Shown in pieces: positions 1-5,682 of a stretch of DNA of 6,104 bases. How positions within the stretch are numbered: the first letter of the stretch is position 1; each line of letters starts with the position of its first letter. The stretch comes from Frankiales bacterium (GTDB lineage Bacteria; Actinomycetota; Actinomycetes; Mycobacteriales; SCTD01), in assembly GCA_025464695.1 (NCBI GenBank), contig JAODNQ010000154.1:1-6104 (forward strand), in the 5' to 3' direction. The translations under genes were made by a program, and so were the position numbers. The notes under the pieces were generated by a model. That model saw only the letters and a list, made by a program, of their open reading frames with translations. It had not been told where the DNA came from and did not search any database.

Positions 1-245
1 TCAAGGAGAAGCGGTCCGTCGTCCGGCCTGTGCTGGCGGAGCTGCGGAAGAAGTTCGACGTCAGCGTCGCCGAGGCAGGTCACCTGGACCTGCACCGGCG
101 GGCGTTGATCGGGGTCGCCGTCGTCGCTGCCGACGCGGCCCACTGCCGCACCGTCCTGGACGCGTGCGAGCGGCTCGTGGCCGACCGGCCCGAGCTCGAG
201 GTGCTCTCTGCACACCAGCAACTGTTGTCGTCGGAGGACGAGTAG
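1..245 (+). CDS. ylxP: DUF503 (YlxP-like) family protein, 3' part only
   Basis: The reading frame is open from the left edge; base 1 falls inside a codon and the start lies outside the window. The visible protein begins with KEKRSVVRPVLAELRKKFDV, which matches the helix following the SLKEKR motif typical of the small DUF503 proteins (about 95 residues in the family). It continues through a second beta-alpha unit (ALIGVAVVAADAAHCRTVLD) to a TAG stop. About 80 residues are present, so only the N-terminal strand is missing. DUF503 genes usually lie between infB and rbfA in Firmicutes and Actinobacteria, and rbfA follows here after only 2 nt. The molecular function is not well established; a role linked to ribosome or RNA metabolism is inferred from context. 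The symbol rests on family resemblance and synteny. Confidence 0.85.
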   Translation, partial: KEKRSVVRPVLAELRKKFDVSVAEAGHLDLHRRALIGVAVVAADAAHCRTVLDACERLVADRPELEVLSAHQQLLSSEDE

Positions 246-247
246 CC

Positions 248-739
248 ATGGTCGACGTCGCACGGGCCCGCAAGCTCGCCGTCCGGATCCGCGAGGTCGT
301 GGCCTCCACGCTCGAGATGCAGGTCAAGGACCCGCGCCTCGGGATGGTCACCATCACCGACGCCAAGCTGACGCCCGACCTGCGCGAGGCCACGCTCTAC
401 TACACGGTCTACGGCGACGCCGAGGCCCGGCAGGCCACCGCCATGGCGATCGAGAGCGCCAAGGGCGTCCTGCGCAGCCAGGTCGGCAAGCAGACCGGCG
501 TGCGCTACACCCCGAGCCTGACCTTCATCGCCGACGTCGTCCCCGAGACGACGGGCCGGCTCGAGGAGCTGCTCGAGAAGGCCCGCCGCGCCGACGCCCG
601 GGTCCACGAGATCGCCGAGGGTGCCGCGCCCGCCGGCGACCCGGACCCGTACAAGGCGCCGCGGGTGGTCGGCGACGACGACGACGCGGACGACGACGGC
701 CCCCACGTCGAGGCTCCCGAGGACGACGCGACCGCGTGA
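248..739 (+). CDS. rbfA: 30S ribosome-binding factor RbfA
   Basis: RbfA binds the immature 30S subunit near 16S rRNA helix 1 and acts in late small-subunit maturation and cold adaptation (family knowledge). The 163-residue product opens with VARARKLAVRIREVVASTLE, continues with KDPRLGMVTITDAKLTPDL (about 28-45), and has the KH-like core AKGVLRSQVGKQTGVRYTPS at 71-90 followed by LTF, all characteristic of RbfA. The ATG at 248 is chosen because a GGAGG ribosome-binding site (233-237) lies 10 nt upstream inside the end of the previous gene, and the conserved N-terminus begins here; the frame is open further up, but that extension overlaps DUF503. After about residue 125 comes a Pro/Asp-rich acidic tail with a run of aspartates at 143-150, longer than the compact E. 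coli protein. Its stop overlaps the next start. Confidence 0.96.
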   Translation: MVDVARARKLAVRIREVVASTLEMQVKDPRLGMVTITDAKLTPDLREATLYYTVYGDAEARQATAMAIESAKGVLRSQVGKQTGVRYTPSLTFIADVVPETTGRLEELLEKARRADARVHEIAEGAAPAGDPDPYKAPRVVGDDDDADDDGPHVEAPEDDATA

Positions 740-1716
740 GCGCCCCGGACTGGGACCGCGCCGTCGCGCTGCTGGAGGCGGCCGACGACGTCGTGCTGGT
801 CTGCCACACCTCGCCCGACGGCGACGCCCTCGGCAGCCTGCTCGCCCTCGGCCAGGCCCTGCGCCGCCGCGGCGCGCGCGTGCTGTGCAGCTGGGGCGAG
901 GACGTGCTCGTCGTCCCCGACGCGTACGCCTTCCTGCCGGGCCAGGACCTGCTGGTCCCGCCGTCACAGGTCCCGGCCGCGCCCGCCCTGCTCGTCACGC
1001 TCGACAGCAGCAGCCCCGACCGGCTCGGCGTCCTGACCGACCGGCTCGACACCGCGGGCTGCGTGCTCGTGGTGGACCACCACACGGCCGGTGAGCCGTT
1101 CGGAGACGTCCGTGTCGTCGACCCCGAGGCCGCCGCCACCGTCGTGCTCGTCACCGAGCTGCTCGACCGCCTCGGCCTCGACGTCGACGCCGACATCGGC
1201 ACGGCGCTCTACACCGGCCTGGTCACCGACACCGGCTCCTTCCGGCACAGCTCGACGACGCCGTCGGTGCACGCCCTGGCGGGCCGGCTGCTCGCCGCGG
1301 GCGTCCGCGGCGACGACGTGGCCCGGTCCGTCTGGGACTCGAGCCCCTTCGGCTACCTGCAGGTGCTCGGCGCTGCCTGCTCGGCCGCGGTGCTGGAGCC
1401 GGACGCCGTCGGCGGGCGCGGGCTGGTCTGGACCTCCCTGAGCGAGCACCAGCTGTCGACCGCCGGCGTCTGCCTGGCCGACGTCGAGGGGGTCATCGAC
1501 GTGCTGCGGACGACCCGGGAGGCCGAGGTCGCCGTCGTGCTCAAGCAGGAGCCGAGCGGGGCGCTGCGCGTCTCGACGCGCAGCCGGGGCGCTGTCGACC
1601 TCGGCGCCGTCTGCGGCGCGCTCGGCGGCGGTGGGCACCGGCTCGCCGCCGGCTACACCTCGCACACCGACGCGCAGAGCACCATGGCCGTCCTGCGCGA
1701 CGCCCTCTCCGGGTGA
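736..1716 (+). CDS. DHH/DHHA1 phosphoesterase (NrnA / CnpB-like oligoribonuclease, pAp phosphatase)
   Basis: This 326-residue protein has all the DHH-family metal-binding motifs: HTSPDGDALGS with H24, D28 and D30, the TLDSS strand with D90, VVDHH with D114-H115-H116, and TDTGSFR with D165. The C-terminal DHHA1 substrate-binding domain ends in GGGGHRLAAGY (297-307). This is the NrnA architecture. Family members degrade 2-5 nt RNAs and dephosphorylate 3'-phosphoadenosine 5'-phosphate; the mycobacterial relative Rv2837c (CnpB) also acts on c-di-AMP or its product pApA. Which activity dominates here cannot be read from sequence. It is probably cytoplasmic and Mn-dependent. The GTG start overlaps the rbfA stop by 4 nt (GTGA), with a weak GAGGA at 719-723, so translational coupling is likely. 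No catalytic motif is missing. The gene lies between rbfA and truB, as in many actinobacteria. Confidence 0.93.
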   Translation: MSAPDWDRAVALLEAADDVVLVCHTSPDGDALGSLLALGQALRRRGARVLCSWGEDVLVVPDAYAFLPGQDLLVPPSQVPAAPALLVTLDSSSPDRLGVLTDRLDTAGCVLVVDHHTAGEPFGDVRVVDPEAAATVVLVTELLDRLGLDVDADIGTALYTGLVTDTGSFRHSSTTPSVHALAGRLLAAGVRGDDVARSVWDSSPFGYLQVLGAACSAAVLEPDAVGGRGLVWTSLSEHQLSTAGVCLADVEGVIDVLRTTREAEVAVVLKQEPSGALRVSTRSRGAVDLGAVCGALGGGGHRLAAGYTSHTDAQSTMAVLRDALSG

Positions 1717-2696
1717 CCCGCACCGGCACACCGGGTCAGCGGACGCCCGGGCCGAGCGCGCCCGACGGGCTGCTCGTCGTCGACAAGCCGGGCGGCTGGC
1801 CCAGCCACGACGTCGTCGCCCGGGGGCGCCGCCTGGCGCGCACCCGCAAGGTCGGCCACGCCGGCACCCTCGACCCGATGGCCACCGGCGTGCTGCTGCT
1901 CGGCGTCGGCCGGGCCACCCGGCTGCTCGGGCACCTGGCCCTGACCACCAAGACCTACGAGGCCACCATCCGGCTCGGGGCCACCACGGTGACGGACGAC
2001 GCCGAGGGCGAGGTCGTGGAGGTCCGCGACGCCTCCGGGGTCGACGACGCCGCCGTCGAGCAGGCCCTGACCGCCCTGCGCGGCGAGGTCCTGCAGGTGC
2101 CGAGCTCCGTCAGCGCGATCAAGGTCGACGGCGTCCGCTCCTACGCCGCCGTCCGGTCGGGCAAGGACGTGGTCCTCGCGGCGCGGCCCGTCACGGTGAG
2201 CCGCTTCGAGGTGCGAGCCCGCCGCGGCGACGACCTCGACGTCGTCGTCACCTGCTCCTCCGGCACCTACGTCCGGGCGCTGGCGCGCGACCTCGGCGCC
2301 GCCCTCGGCGTCGGGGGGCACCTCACCGCCCTGCGCCGCACCCAGGTCGGGCCGTTCGGCCTCACGGACGCCCGCACGCTCGAGCAGCTCGCCGACGACA
2401 CCGACGGCGCCGTCGTCCCGCTGGCCGACGCCGTGGCGACGTCGTTCCCGGTGCGCCGGCTCGACGACGACGAGGCCGTCGCCCTCTCGCACGGCAAGCG
2501 GCTGGCGCCCACCGGGACGGCCGGGGTGGTCGGGGCGTTCGCGCCCGACGGCCGGTGCATCGCCCTGCTCGAGGACCGCGACGGTGCGGCGCGGCCCACG
2601 GTGGTCTTCGCCCCGAGCGGGTCGGAGCCCGCGTCCGACCCGGCGGCGCAGCCCGACCTGGCGGTGCAGCCGGACCCGGTCACCCCGCTGGACTGA
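1713..2696 (+). CDS. truB: tRNA pseudouridine-55 synthase TruB
   Basis: TruB isomerises U55 in the T-loop of almost all tRNAs and acts as a tRNA folding chaperone. The 327-residue protein shows GLLVVDKPGGWPSHDVV (19-35), the catalytic motif GHAGTLDPMATGVLLLGVGR (48-67) with nucleophile D54, KTYEA with Y82, a Ser/Ala/Lys motif (PSSVSAIKVDG, 130-140) and CSSGTYVRALARDLG (181-195) with the conserved R188. The C-terminal part (about 245-300) fits the small PUA-like domain of actinobacterial TruB. The last 27 residues are a Pro/Asp/Ala low-complexity tail with a repeated QPD element. The GTG start at 1713 overlaps the previous stop by 4 nt; there is no good ribosome-binding site, so coupling is likely. 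The true start could be slightly downstream, because conserved sequence begins only at residue 19. Confidence 0.96.
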   Translation: MTRTGTPGQRTPGPSAPDGLLVVDKPGGWPSHDVVARGRRLARTRKVGHAGTLDPMATGVLLLGVGRATRLLGHLALTTKTYEATIRLGATTVTDDAEGEVVEVRDASGVDDAAVEQALTALRGEVLQVPSSVSAIKVDGVRSYAAVRSGKDVVLAARPVTVSRFEVRARRGDDLDVVVTCSSGTYVRALARDLGAALGVGGHLTALRRTQVGPFGLTDARTLEQLADDTDGAVVPLADAVATSFPVRRLDDDEAVALSHGKRLAPTGTAGVVGAFAPDGRCIALLEDRDGAARPTVVFAPSGSEPASDPAAQPDLAVQPDPVTPLD

Positions 2697-2705
2697 GGCC
2701 AGGGA

Positions 2706-3437
2706 CTACGCGACGCAGCCGGCGGCGCGGCCGACCCGGGACAGACCGCTGAGGTCGCCGGCCTGGTAGGTGGCGACCGGGCTGCTCGTGCTGACCGTGG
2801 TGTTCATGACCATCGTGCGGTCGCTCACGTGGTCGAGCCCGACGGCGTGCCCCAGCTCGTGCAGCAGGACCCGGCCGCGCGTCACCCCGGCGCCGAAGCC
2901 CATGGCCAGCGGGGCGCCCGCCCGGACGACGACGTAGCCGGACGAGACCCGGTAGTGCCCGGTGGCCGTCGCGGTGGCGCGCCAGCCGCCGTGCCCCACC
3001 TCGCCCGCGCCCAAGTGGCTGCTGGCGGTGCGCGCCGCCCAGGCGACGACGAGCGGCGAGCCCGGGAGCGGCGCCCGGCCGGCGGTCGGCACGTACGTCG
3101 TCGTCCCGAGGTAGCGGAAGGACAGGCCGCTCGAGGCGGACAGCCGGGCGACCGCCGTCTTCACGTCGGCGAGCGCCTGCCGGCCGCCCAGGGCGGCGTT
3201 GATGCGGTAGCCGATCGTGCTGCAGGGGTCCCAGCGGACGACCTCGCTGCGGTCCAGCACGGGGTTCGCCACCGTCGACAGCCGGTACGACGTCGCGCTG
3301 CCGACCAGGGCGGCAGAGGCGTCGGGGGCAGCGACGGCGCCGAGGACCGCGACCGCGGCGGACAGGCCGGCAGCGCGCCGGGCCCAGCGGCCGCGGGGCG
3401 GGCGGGGGCGGGGGAGCTGCGGGGGAGGGGCAGGCAC
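2706..3437 (-). CDS. Secreted matrixin-like zinc metalloprotease (metzincin)
   Basis: The 243-residue product begins with a Pro/Arg-rich n-region of about 21 residues, then a hydrophobic stretch (AAGLSAAVAVLGAVAAPDASA) ending in ASA, giving a likely signal-peptidase cut after A42. The mature part has RWDPCSTIGYRIN (68-80), common in small actinobacterial M10-like peptidases, and the metzincin zinc site HELGHAVGLDH (H203, H207, H213; catalytic E204). M221 lies eight residues after the third histidine, the spacing of the matrixin Met-turn. C72 and C241 are the only cysteines and probably form a disulfide closing the domain. No cysteine-switch propeptide is visible. The GTG start is supported by GAGGA 7 nt upstream on the minus strand. 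The stop is 9 nt from the truB stop (convergent). Substrate unknown; exported or surface proteolysis is inferred. Confidence 0.88.
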   Translation of the reverse strand: MPAPPPQLPRPRPPRGRWARRAAGLSAAVAVLGAVAAPDASAALVGSATSYRLSTVANPVLDRSEVVRWDPCSTIGYRINAALGGRQALADVKTAVARLSASSGLSFRYLGTTTYVPTAGRAPLPGSPLVVAWAARTASSHLGAGEVGHGGWRATATATGHYRVSSGYVVVRAGAPLAMGFGAGVTRGRVLLHELGHAVGLDHVSDRTMVMNTTVSTSSPVATYQAGDLSGLSRVGRAAGCVA

Positions 3438-3489
3438 CGAGAGGTCCTCGTCGTCGGGGGGCGTGTGCCCGGTGCTTCGTCACGCAGCG

Positions 3490-3508
3490 TCCCGACGTTG
3501 CGTCGGGA
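3490..3508. repeat. Perfect 8-bp inverted repeat in the divergent protease/ribF intergenic region
   Basis: The arms TCCCGACG (3490-3497) and CGTCGGGA (3501-3508) are exact reverse complements separated by TTG. The repeat is 53 bp upstream of the protease start and 90 bp upstream of the ribF start. It could be an operator for a dimeric regulator serving one or both divergent promoters, or an RNA hairpin in a leader. I see no convincing -10/-35 pair in the 160-bp gap. Confidence 0.5.
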
Positions 3509-3597
3509 GGGCGACAACGACCCGGAACGACCAGGTGTCCGGTCCGGACGGACCAGTCGACGAGCGTGGCCCGGGCGGGTTCTGGCAGGGTGGTCCT

Positions 3598-4521
3598 GTG
3601 CAGCGCTGGCGCGGGGTCGAGAGCGCGCCCTCCGGGTGGGGGCGCTGCGTGGTGACGGTCGGCGTCTTCGACGGCATCCACCTCGGCCACCAGCAGATCA
3701 TCGGCCGTGCTGTGGACGCCGCCCGGGAGCAGGGCGTCCCGAGCGTGCTGCTGACCTTCGACCCGCACCCCAGCGAGGTCGTCCGCCCGGGCAGCCACCC
3801 CCCGGTGCTGACCAGCCAGCGCTACCGGGCCGAGCTCATCGAGGCCCTGGGCGTCGACGTCGTGTGCGTGCTGCCCTTCACGCAGGACTTCTCCCGCCTG
3901 ACGCCGGACGAGTTCGTCCACAAGGTGCTCGTGCAGCACCTGCACGCCAAGCACGTCGTCGTCGGGGACAACTTCCGCTACGGCCACAAGGCGGCGGGCG
4001 ACATCGGCGCGCTGGCCGACGCCGGACGCCGCTGGGGCTTCACCGTCGAGGGCGTGCCGCTGCAGGGCGCGGGCGAGACGACGTGGTCCAGCACCTACGT
4101 GCGCGCCTGCGTCGCCGCCGGCGACGTCGAGGCCGCCGCCGCGGCGCTCGGGCGCGAGCACCGGCTCGAGGGCTTCGTCGTGCGCGGCGACCAGCGCGGC
4201 CGCGAGATCGGGTACCCGACCGCCAACCTCGAGCCCCTGCCCTGGTCGGCGGTGCCGGCCGACGGCGTCTACGCCGGCCGCCTCGTGCTGCGGGGCGAGC
4301 GCCTGCCCGCCGCCATCAGCATCGGCACGAACCCGACCTTCGACGGCCAGGACCGCCGGGTCGAGGCGTTCGTCCTGGACTACACCGGCGACCTCTACGG
4401 CGAGTTCATCGGCCTGTCGTTCACCGCGCGGCTGCGCGAGACGCTGCGCTTCGACGGTATCGAGCCGCTGGTCGCCCAGATGGACAAGGACGTCGCCCGC
4501 GCCCGCGAGCTCCTGGCCTGA
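3598..4521 (+). CDS. ribF: Bifunctional riboflavin kinase / FAD synthetase RibF
   Basis: RibF phosphorylates riboflavin to FMN and adenylylates FMN to FAD. The 307-residue protein has an N-terminal nucleotidyltransferase domain with VGVFDGIHLGHQ (21-32; GxHxGH-type H28 and H31), TFDPHP (53-58), GDNFRYGHKAAG (123-134) and WSSTYVR (163-169). The C-terminal flavokinase domain has RGDQRGREIGYPTANL (196-211), DGVYAG (222-227), SIGTNPTFDG (241-250) and VEAFVLDYTGDLYGE (255-269). Both domains look intact. The GTG at 3598 is chosen because the product then begins MQRWRGVESAPSGWGRCVVT, as in actinobacterial homologues, and AGGG (3587-3590) lies 7 nt upstream. The frame stays open upstream, but that region is antisense to the protease and shows no RibF similarity. 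No FMN riboswitch is recognisable upstream. It is normally next to truB; here the protease gene separates them. Confidence 0.96.
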   Translation: MQRWRGVESAPSGWGRCVVTVGVFDGIHLGHQQIIGRAVDAAREQGVPSVLLTFDPHPSEVVRPGSHPPVLTSQRYRAELIEALGVDVVCVLPFTQDFSRLTPDEFVHKVLVQHLHAKHVVVGDNFRYGHKAAGDIGALADAGRRWGFTVEGVPLQGAGETTWSSTYVRACVAAGDVEAAAAALGREHRLEGFVVRGDQRGREIGYPTANLEPLPWSAVPADGVYAGRLVLRGERLPAAISIGTNPTFDGQDRRVEAFVLDYTGDLYGEFIGLSFTARLRETLRFDGIEPLVAQMDKDVARARELLA

Positions 4522-4542
4522 CCGGACCCGGCCCAGGGTTCA

Positions 4543-4560
4543 CCCGTTCGGGCTGACGGG
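4543..4560 (+). other. Small hairpin-forming sequence between ribF and the response regulator
   Basis: Two alternative short stems are possible: CCCG/CGGG around TT (4543-4552), or CCCGT (4543-4547) with ACGGG (4556-4560) around an 8-nt loop. It lies 22 nt after the ribF stop and 56 nt before the next start. It may be a weak terminator for ribF or a regulatory site for the response regulator. There is no T-rich tail, so the call is tentative. Confidence 0.25.
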
Positions 4561-4615
4561 CGGAGCACCACGCCGACCGATGCAGACGGGGACACTGCCC
4601 GCTCCGGAGGTCCCC

Positions 4616-4999
4616 GTGCCCAAGATCCTGGTCATCGACGACGACGCGTCGATCCGCTCGCTCCTGACCGACGTGCTCGAGGTCGAGGGCTACTCGGTCA
4701 AGACCGCCGAGGACGGCTTCGCCGGCCTGCGCCACATCGCCACCGACCGCCCCGACTGCGTCGTCCTCGACGTCATGATGCCGGGGATGGACGGGCACGC
4801 AGTGCTGCAGCGCGTCCGGGCGGGCGACGGCGGGCTCGACCTGCCGGTGGTGATGCTGACGGCCGCGGCCGACGACGCCCAGGCGTGGCAGGCGTGGACC
4901 GAGGGCGTCGACTACTTCCTCGCCAAGCCGTTCGACCCGGACGAGCTGCTGCGCTACCTCGACTACCTGTTCGGCACCGAGGACCGCGTCGCCGTCTGA
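4616..4999 (+). CDS. Stand-alone receiver-domain response regulator (CheY-like, orphan)
   Basis: The 127-residue product is a single REC domain with no output domain. It has the acidic pocket D8-D9-D10 (ILVIDDD), phospho-acceptor D52 in [12 protein letters not shown]82 in VVMLTAA, aromatic F101 and the invariant K104 in AKPF. All phosphorylation residues are present, so it should be phosphorylatable by a sensor kinase, but none is encoded nearby. The GTG at 4616 is preferred over an ATG at 4580: GGAGG (4606-4610) sits 5 nt upstream of it, and the product begins [10 protein letters not shown] as REC domains do. The ATG choice would add 12 unconserved residues encoded across that ribosome-binding site. 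It lies 94 bp after ribF and 404 bp before rpsO, an atypical passenger in this cluster. Partner and output are unknown; it may act by protein-protein contact. Confidence 0.92.
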   Translation: MPKILVIDDDASIRSLLTDVLEVEGYSVKTAEDGFAGLRHIATDRPDCVVLDVMMPGMDGHAVLQRVRAGDGGLDLPVVMLTAAADDAQAWQAWTEGVDYFLAKPFDPDELLRYLDYLFGTEDRVAV

Positions 5000-5015
5000 G
5001 CCCCGACGCCCTGGT

Positions 5016-5051
5016 CGGCCCGGCCCCCCGCTACGCGGCGGGTCCGGGCCG
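5016..5051 (+). terminator. Probable transcription terminator after the response regulator
   Basis: CGGCCCGG (5016-5023) pairs perfectly with CCGGGCCG (5044-5051). Inside, CCCGC (5027-5031) pairs with GCGGG (5038-5042) around a 6-nt loop, with a small asymmetric internal loop between the stems. It begins 17 nt after the response regulator stop. There is no U-tract, but many actinobacterial terminators lack one. A role in mRNA 3'-end stability is an alternative. Confidence 0.5.
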
Positions 5052-5075
5052 TCGGCGTGTCCGGGCGCGACGAGG

Positions 5076-5120
5076 GGGCGGGGCGTTCGCGGGCGGGGCG
5101 GTCGGGGGCGGGGCGTGCTG
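5076..5120 (+). repeat. Three-copy 15-bp G-rich tandem repeat with G-quadruplex potential
   Basis: GGGCGGGGCG occurs at 5076, 5091 and 5106, exactly 15 bp apart, with variable 5-bp tails (TTCGC, GTCGG, TGCTG). Together with flanking bases there are six runs of three or more G between 5074 and 5113, with loops of 1, 7, 1, 5 and 1 nt. This satisfies the usual four-run quadruplex pattern on the plus strand. Confidence 0.65.
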
Positions 5121-5137
5121 CGGCCGAGACCGGTGTT

Positions 5138-5185
5138 CGTGTCCGACACGCCCGCGTGTCCTGACGACAAGGGCGGTCTGGGACG
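5138..5185. repeat. 48-bp direct repeat, copy 1 (palindrome-rich)
   Basis: This copy matches 5200-5247 at 46 of 48 positions (differences at 5153 and 5169). It opens with CGTGTC-C-GACACG, a 6-bp inverted repeat, which overlaps GACACGC-CC-GCGTGTC (5145-5160), a 7-bp inverted repeat. The second half (TGACGACAAGGGCGGTCTGG and following bases) is not palindromic. The two copies are 62 bp apart start to start, separated by 14 bp. Confidence 0.8.
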
Positions 5186-5199
5186 GCGCATCCCGGCGG

Positions 5200-5247
5200 C
5201 GTGTCCGACACGCCGGCGTGTCCTGACGACGAGGGCGGTCTGGGACG
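5200..5247. repeat. 48-bp direct repeat, copy 2, with a perfect 16-bp palindrome
   Basis: This is the second copy of the 5138-5185 repeat. Here the C-to-G difference at 5215 makes GACACGCCGGCGTGTC (5207-5222) a perfect 16-bp palindrome. As RNA it would form a 6-bp stem with a CCGG tetraloop. The upstream CGTGTC (5200-5205) competes for the same GACACG arm. The repeat ends about 65 bp before the candidate rpsO -10 element. Confidence 0.8.
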
Positions 5248-5311
5248 CGCACGCGACGTCGGGGCCCGAGCGGGCCGGAGCGCGCCGGCGGGCGCTGGAG
5301 CGCTCCGCTGC

Positions 5312-5317
5312 TAGGCT
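5312..5317 (+). promoter_or_regulatory. Candidate -10 element of the rpsO promoter
   Basis: TAGGCT, set in an otherwise G/C-only stretch, matches the TANNNT pattern of actinobacterial housekeeping -10 elements. It would give a leader of about 80 nt before the rpsO GTG. No TTGAC-like -35 lies 16-18 bp upstream; instead there is a GGAGCGCTCC palindrome at 5297-5306. Housekeeping actinobacterial promoters often have poor -35 elements. Confidence 0.4.
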
Positions 5318-5325
5318 CGACCCCA

Positions 5326-5345
5326 GCCGGCACGACCGGCCGTGC
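5326..5345 (+). promoter_or_regulatory. Competing stem-loops in the rpsO leader
   Basis: GCCGG (5326-5330) can pair with CCGGC (5336-5340), or GCACG (5330-5334) can pair with CGTGC (5341-5345). The two stems share G5330 and each uses the other's loop, so they exclude each other or form a pseudoknot. S15 represses its own synthesis through structured leaders in several phyla, which makes such a site plausible here; the match to a known S15 leader class is not established. Confidence 0.3.
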
Positions 5346-5402
5346 GTCTTCCTGCCCCGGTGTCGTCGACCCGAGGCGCGCACACGACCCCGAGGGAGCC
5401 CC

Positions 5403-5672
5403 GTGGCGCTCGACCAGGCACAGAAGCTCGAGATCATGACCGCGTACGGCACCGTCGCCAACGACACCGGCTCGCCCGAGGTCCAGGTCGCGATGCTCAC
5501 CAAGCGCATCCAGGACCTGACGGAGCACCTCAAGCTCCACAAGCACGACCACCACACCCGCCGGGGCCTGCTCGGCCTCGTGGGACGTCGTCGTCGTCTC
5601 CTCAAGTACCTGGAGAAGACCGACATCGGGCGCTACCGCTCGCTCATCGAGCGACTGGGTCTGCGCCGCTAG
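5403..5672 (+). CDS. rpsO: 30S ribosomal protein S15
   Basis: S15 binds 16S rRNA helices 20-22, organises the central domain and takes part in an intersubunit bridge. The product is 89 residues, the exact family length. Conserved landmarks are [17 protein letters not shown] (20-36), the [16 protein letters not shown] core (42-57) with H42, H46 and D49, and [12 protein letters not shown] (59-70). The residue before the double arginine is Thr52 where most homologues have Ser, a conservative change at an rRNA-contact position. The GTG start is supported by GAGGGAG (5392-5398) 4 nt upstream and by the family N-terminus ([10 protein letters not shown]). The frame is open further upstream to 5115, but that extension crosses the repeats and promoter and is not S15-like. 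A strong hairpin follows 10 nt after the stop, then pnp, the classic rpsO-pnp order. Confidence 0.97.
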   Translation: MALDQAQKLEIMTAYGTVANDTGSPEVQVAMLTKRIQDLTEHLKLHKHDHHTRRGLLGLVGRRRRLLKYLEKTDIGRYRSLIERLGLRR

Positions 5673-5682
5673 ACCGCACGAC

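Larger units (their letters stand above)
5000..5402. other. 403-bp gene-free gap between the response regulator and rpsO, rich in repeats
   Basis: No reading frame here resembles a protein. From left to right the gap holds a long GC hairpin (5016-5051), three copies of a 15-bp G-rich unit (5076-5120), two 48-bp direct repeats built of overlapping palindromes (5138-5185 and 5200-5247), a candidate rpsO -10 element (5312-5317) and a short rpsO leader with two competing stems. The stretch GGCGTGTCCG at 5054-5063 also matches ten bases at the edge of the second direct repeat, hinting at a decayed third copy. Confidence 0.7.

Noticed and set aside
3217..3597. In-frame N-terminal extension of ribF
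   Set aside because: It is antisense to the protease coding region, has no RibF similarity, and the GTG at 3598 gives the expected N-terminus and ribosome-binding site.
3438..3597. FMN riboswitch upstream of ribF
   Set aside because: I could not see the conserved RFN junction sequences, and the gap is short. The GGAAC at 3524-3528 was also considered as an ECF-type -35, but no matching -10 follows at the right distance.
2680..4161. 493-codon minus-strand open frame covering the protease and ribF regions
   Set aside because: It is out of frame with the recognised protease on the same strand and antisense to ribF. Its translation is low-complexity Arg/Pro/Gly/Ala typical of shadow frames in GC-rich DNA.
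2829..4556. 575-codon plus-strand open frame antisense to the protease and overlapping ribF
   Set aside because: The Arg/Ala/Gly-rich translation has no recognisable domain and is displaced from the clear RibF frame.
4580..4615. ATG start 36 bp upstream for the response regulator
   Set aside because: GGAGG lies just before the GTG at 4616, and receiver domains begin right there; the extra 12 residues are not domain-like.
5138..5247. CRISPR array
   Set aside because: There are only two copies, the 14-bp spacer is too short, and no cas genes are present.
5115..5402. In-frame N-terminal extension of rpsO to an upstream ATG
   Set aside because: S15 is 89 residues, a ribosome-binding site precedes the GTG at 5403, and the extension translates repeats and the probable promoter.
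4421..5626. 401-codon minus-strand open frame across the response regulator, repeat gap and rpsO
   Set aside because: It is antisense to two confidently identified genes and reads through both direct repeats; there is no domain-like sequence.
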